Of a stretch of DNA of 6,778 bases, positions 5,479-6,778 are shown piece by piece. Numbering within the stretch: position 1 is the stretch's first letter; each line of letters opens with the position of its first letter. The notes under the pieces are model-generated. The model was not told the DNA's origin and did not search any database. It saw nothing but the letters and a program-made list of their open reading frames with translations. Source of the stretch: CAZART01 sp964487555 (lineage in GTDB: Bacteria; Bacteroidota; Rhodothermia; Rhodothermales; VXPQ01). Made by a program: the position numbers and the translations under genes. The stretch spans positions 1 to 6,778 of the forward strand of contig CAZART010000196.1 in assembly GCA_964487555.1 (NCBI GenBank), given 5' to 3'.

Positions 5479-6516
5479 CTACTCATCGCCGAACATGGCG
5501 ACCTGCACGTTGCCGGCCTCGTCAATGTATCCTCTGAACATTCCGTCGGTGTTAAACGGCATCGCCACGTTCCCCTGGCGATCCAGACCGATGACGCCGC
5601 CGTCACCGCCCATCTCGGTAAGCGTGCCATGGATCACCGAGGCGGCGGACTCGGATAACGACAATCCGGCATACTGCATCAAAGCGGATATCCGAAAAGC
5701 CAACACCCCCCGGATGAAGTATTCACCGGTCCCCGTTGCCGATACGGCGCACGTGGAATTGTGGGCATACGTGCCGGCGCCGATAATCGGCGAATCACCC
5801 ACACGGCCCCACTTTTTAAAGGATGTTCCTCCAGTCGACGTTCCGGCCGCGAGATTGCCGTCACGGTCCAGTGCGACGGCTCCCACCGTTCCATACTTCC
5901 GCGATGCCCGATCCTCCATCACGCTGCCCGAATCGCCGGAATCTCCGCTCTCCTCCTGCTTGTACCGCTCGTACTGCTCGAGCCGTCGCTGCGTGCGAAA
6001 ATACTCGTTCGGCACGATTTCCATTCCGACCTCGCGTGCGAATGCGTCTGCGCCGTCCCCGGAAAGTAGCACGTGCTTCGACTGTTCCATAACCGCGCGG
6101 GCCAGTCTTATGGGGTTCTTCACGTGTTTTACGGAGGCGACGGCACCGGCATTGCGCGTCTTTCCGTCCATGATGGAGGCGTCAAGCTCGACGGTGCCTA
6201 AACTCGTCATGACGGCGCCCCGGCCCGAATTGAACAAGGGTGAATCCTCCATCACGATGATGGCCGCGATGACGGCGTCGACACTTGAACGGCCACCTTC
6301 AAGCTCAGCGTGTCCGGCGCGCAGGGCCTCCTCGAGCTTCTCGCGATAGGCCGCCTCCCGATCGGAGGACATGTTTGCTTTGTTGATGGAGCCGGCGCCG
6401 CCGTGGATGACGAGCACGGCCTTCGCCGGAGTTTCCTGCGCCGCGCCTATATTGAGCCATCCGATAATCAGAACCCCGGACAGAATCGTCGTTACGCGGC
6501 GCAAAGTGTCCTTCAT
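5479..6516 (-). CDS. Isoaspartyl peptidase / plant-type L-asparaginase, exported
   Basis: This 345-residue N-terminal nucleophile hydrolase belongs to the IaaA/ASRGL1 (plant-type asparaginase) family, which cleaves isoaspartyl dipeptides and L-asparagine after self-cleavage into two subunits. HGGAG at 38-42 and NSGRGAV from 96 mark the alpha subunit. KYGTVGAVALD places the nucleophile at T210, the first residue of the beta subunit. T228, R238 and D241 (GRVGDSP), and T261-G262 (TGTGE) match the substrate-binding set of the E. coli enzyme. A signal peptide (basic start, hydrophobic 8-21, probable cut after A26) predicts export, unlike the unsignalled E. coli form. The cleavage linker carries GDSGDSGS (about 191-198). 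The start at 6516 leaves a clean signal peptide; ATG 6540 would add eight residues. It is the first of the run of minus-strand genes. Confidence 0.96.
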   Translation of the reverse strand: MKDTLRRVTTILSGVLIIGWLNIGAAQETPAKAVLVIHGGAGSINKANMSSDREAAYREKLEEALRAGHAELEGGRSSVDAVIAAIIVMEDSPLFNSGRGAVMTSLGTVELDASIMDGKTRNAGAVASVKHVKNPIRLARAVMEQSKHVLLSGDGADAFAREVGMEIVPNEYFRTQRRLEQYERYKQEESGDSGDSGSVMEDRASRKYGTVGAVALDRDGNLAAGTSTGGTSFKKWGRVGDSPIIGAGTYAHNSTCAVSATGTGEYFIRGVLAFRISALMQYAGLSLSESAASVIHGTLTEMGGDGGVIGLDRQGNVAMPFNTDGMFRGYIDEAGNVQVAMFGDE

Positions 6517-6778
6517 TGGATTCCCGGGTGTCCAGTGCATACGACAAAGTGACGGCGTCGCCGGTCCATGTTACAAGGTGGTTAGAAGGTCTCTGGGCGG
6601 GTTGAGCCCAAGTAAACGGTCTGGTACCTTATTTGCAGCTATTAATTAACAGAACGCTTAACGGCGAATCGGCGGACGGTTGCTGACACATTGGCACGTC
6701 CGCTCTTGATATTGACACAGGAAACTCATAATTTTAGAGAGTTTACGGTTTCACGAGAAAGGGCGTCGTGGCGGCAGG
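6517..6778. other. Intergenic region upstream of the asparaginase gene
   Basis: No gene is supported here. On the minus strand, the last 12 codons from the window edge end in TAA at 6743-6745 and could be the tail of an upstream gene, but 11 residues are too few to judge. An AT-rich stretch at 6640-6656 may hold the asparaginase promoter. On the plus strand TTGATA (6706-6711) and CATAAT (6727-6732) resemble promoter boxes with a short 15-bp spacer. Confidence 0.4.
6672..6703. repeat. Inverted repeat, 7-bp perfect arms
   Basis: GCGGACG at 6672-6678 is the exact reverse complement of CGTCCGC at 6697-6703. After a two-base bulge, TGC (6681-6683) and GCA (6694-6696) extend the stem. No T-run follows on either strand. 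It could be a terminator-like structure for a gene ending near 6743 on the minus strand, or an operator. Confidence 0.4.

Noticed and set aside
5459..6349. Plus-strand 296-residue open frame
   Set aside because: It is antisense to the asparaginase gene, which has a complete catalytic set; the shadow product is serine/proline-rich without any known domain.
6706..6732. Strong sigma70 promoter on the plus strand
   Set aside because: TTGATA and CATAAT are only 15 bp apart and the nearby TTGACA has no partner at the right distance, so I mention it only as a weak possibility.
1..6778. tRNA or rRNA genes
   Set aside because: I saw no cloverleaf arms, TTCGA-type T-loop contexts with matching stems, or rRNA core sequences.

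Overview
The window is 6778 bp of chromosomal-type DNA at about 58-60% GC by eye. It holds six confident protein genes, one doubtful small gene, and a tandem-repeat array interrupted by a 100-N scaffold gap. The malate dehydrogenase resembles, from memory, the LDH-like MDHs of Salinibacter/Rhodothermus. Most genes lack a clear Shine-Dalgarno sequence, and short LxxC-type lipoproteins are frequent. Together this suggests the Bacteroidota/Rhodothermota side of the tree (order Rhodothermales or a relative), probably from a draft or metagenome assembly. The taxonomy is inference.

Layout. (1) 1-1659, minus, cut by the window edge: a fusion of a DEDDh exonuclease (DnaQ/epsilon type) with a UvrC/Cho-like GIY-YIG nuclease, keeping four UvrC-type cysteines and a UVR motif. 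(2) 1660-1956: divergent intergenic region with two adjoining palindromes. (3) 1957-2898, plus: malate dehydrogenase (mdh). (4) 2914-3210: a minisatellite with a strict 17-bp period, broken by 100 Ns at 3018-3117. The 41 bases on each side of the gap are identical, so the gap is probably an assembly artefact inside the array. (5) 3230-3682, plus: an FKBP-type prolyl isomerase lipoprotein starting just after the array. (6) 3671-3744: 20-bp direct repeats across its stop codon and a weak terminator-like hairpin. (7) 3740-3931, minus: a possible 63-residue basic helical protein. (8) 3981-4775, minus: a class I SAM-dependent methyltransferase with a lipoprotein-like signal. (9) 4865-5368, minus: a small lipoprotein of unknown function. 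(10) 5479-6516, minus: an exported isoaspartyl peptidase/plant-type asparaginase. (11) 6517-6778: intergenic DNA with one hairpin.

How they may work together. Items 7-10 lie on one strand with spacers of about 50-110 bp and converge on the FKBP gene. Four neighbouring products (FKBP, methyltransferase, small lipoprotein, asparaginase) carry export signals, so the right half looks like an envelope-protein cluster. A link to maintenance of aged proteins (isoaspartyl residues, proline isomers) is possible but speculative. The nuclease fusion and mdh are conventional housekeeping or DNA-repair genes with no visible tie to that cluster. The most unusual features are the 17-bp array with its duplicated gap flanks and the methyltransferase with an export signal.
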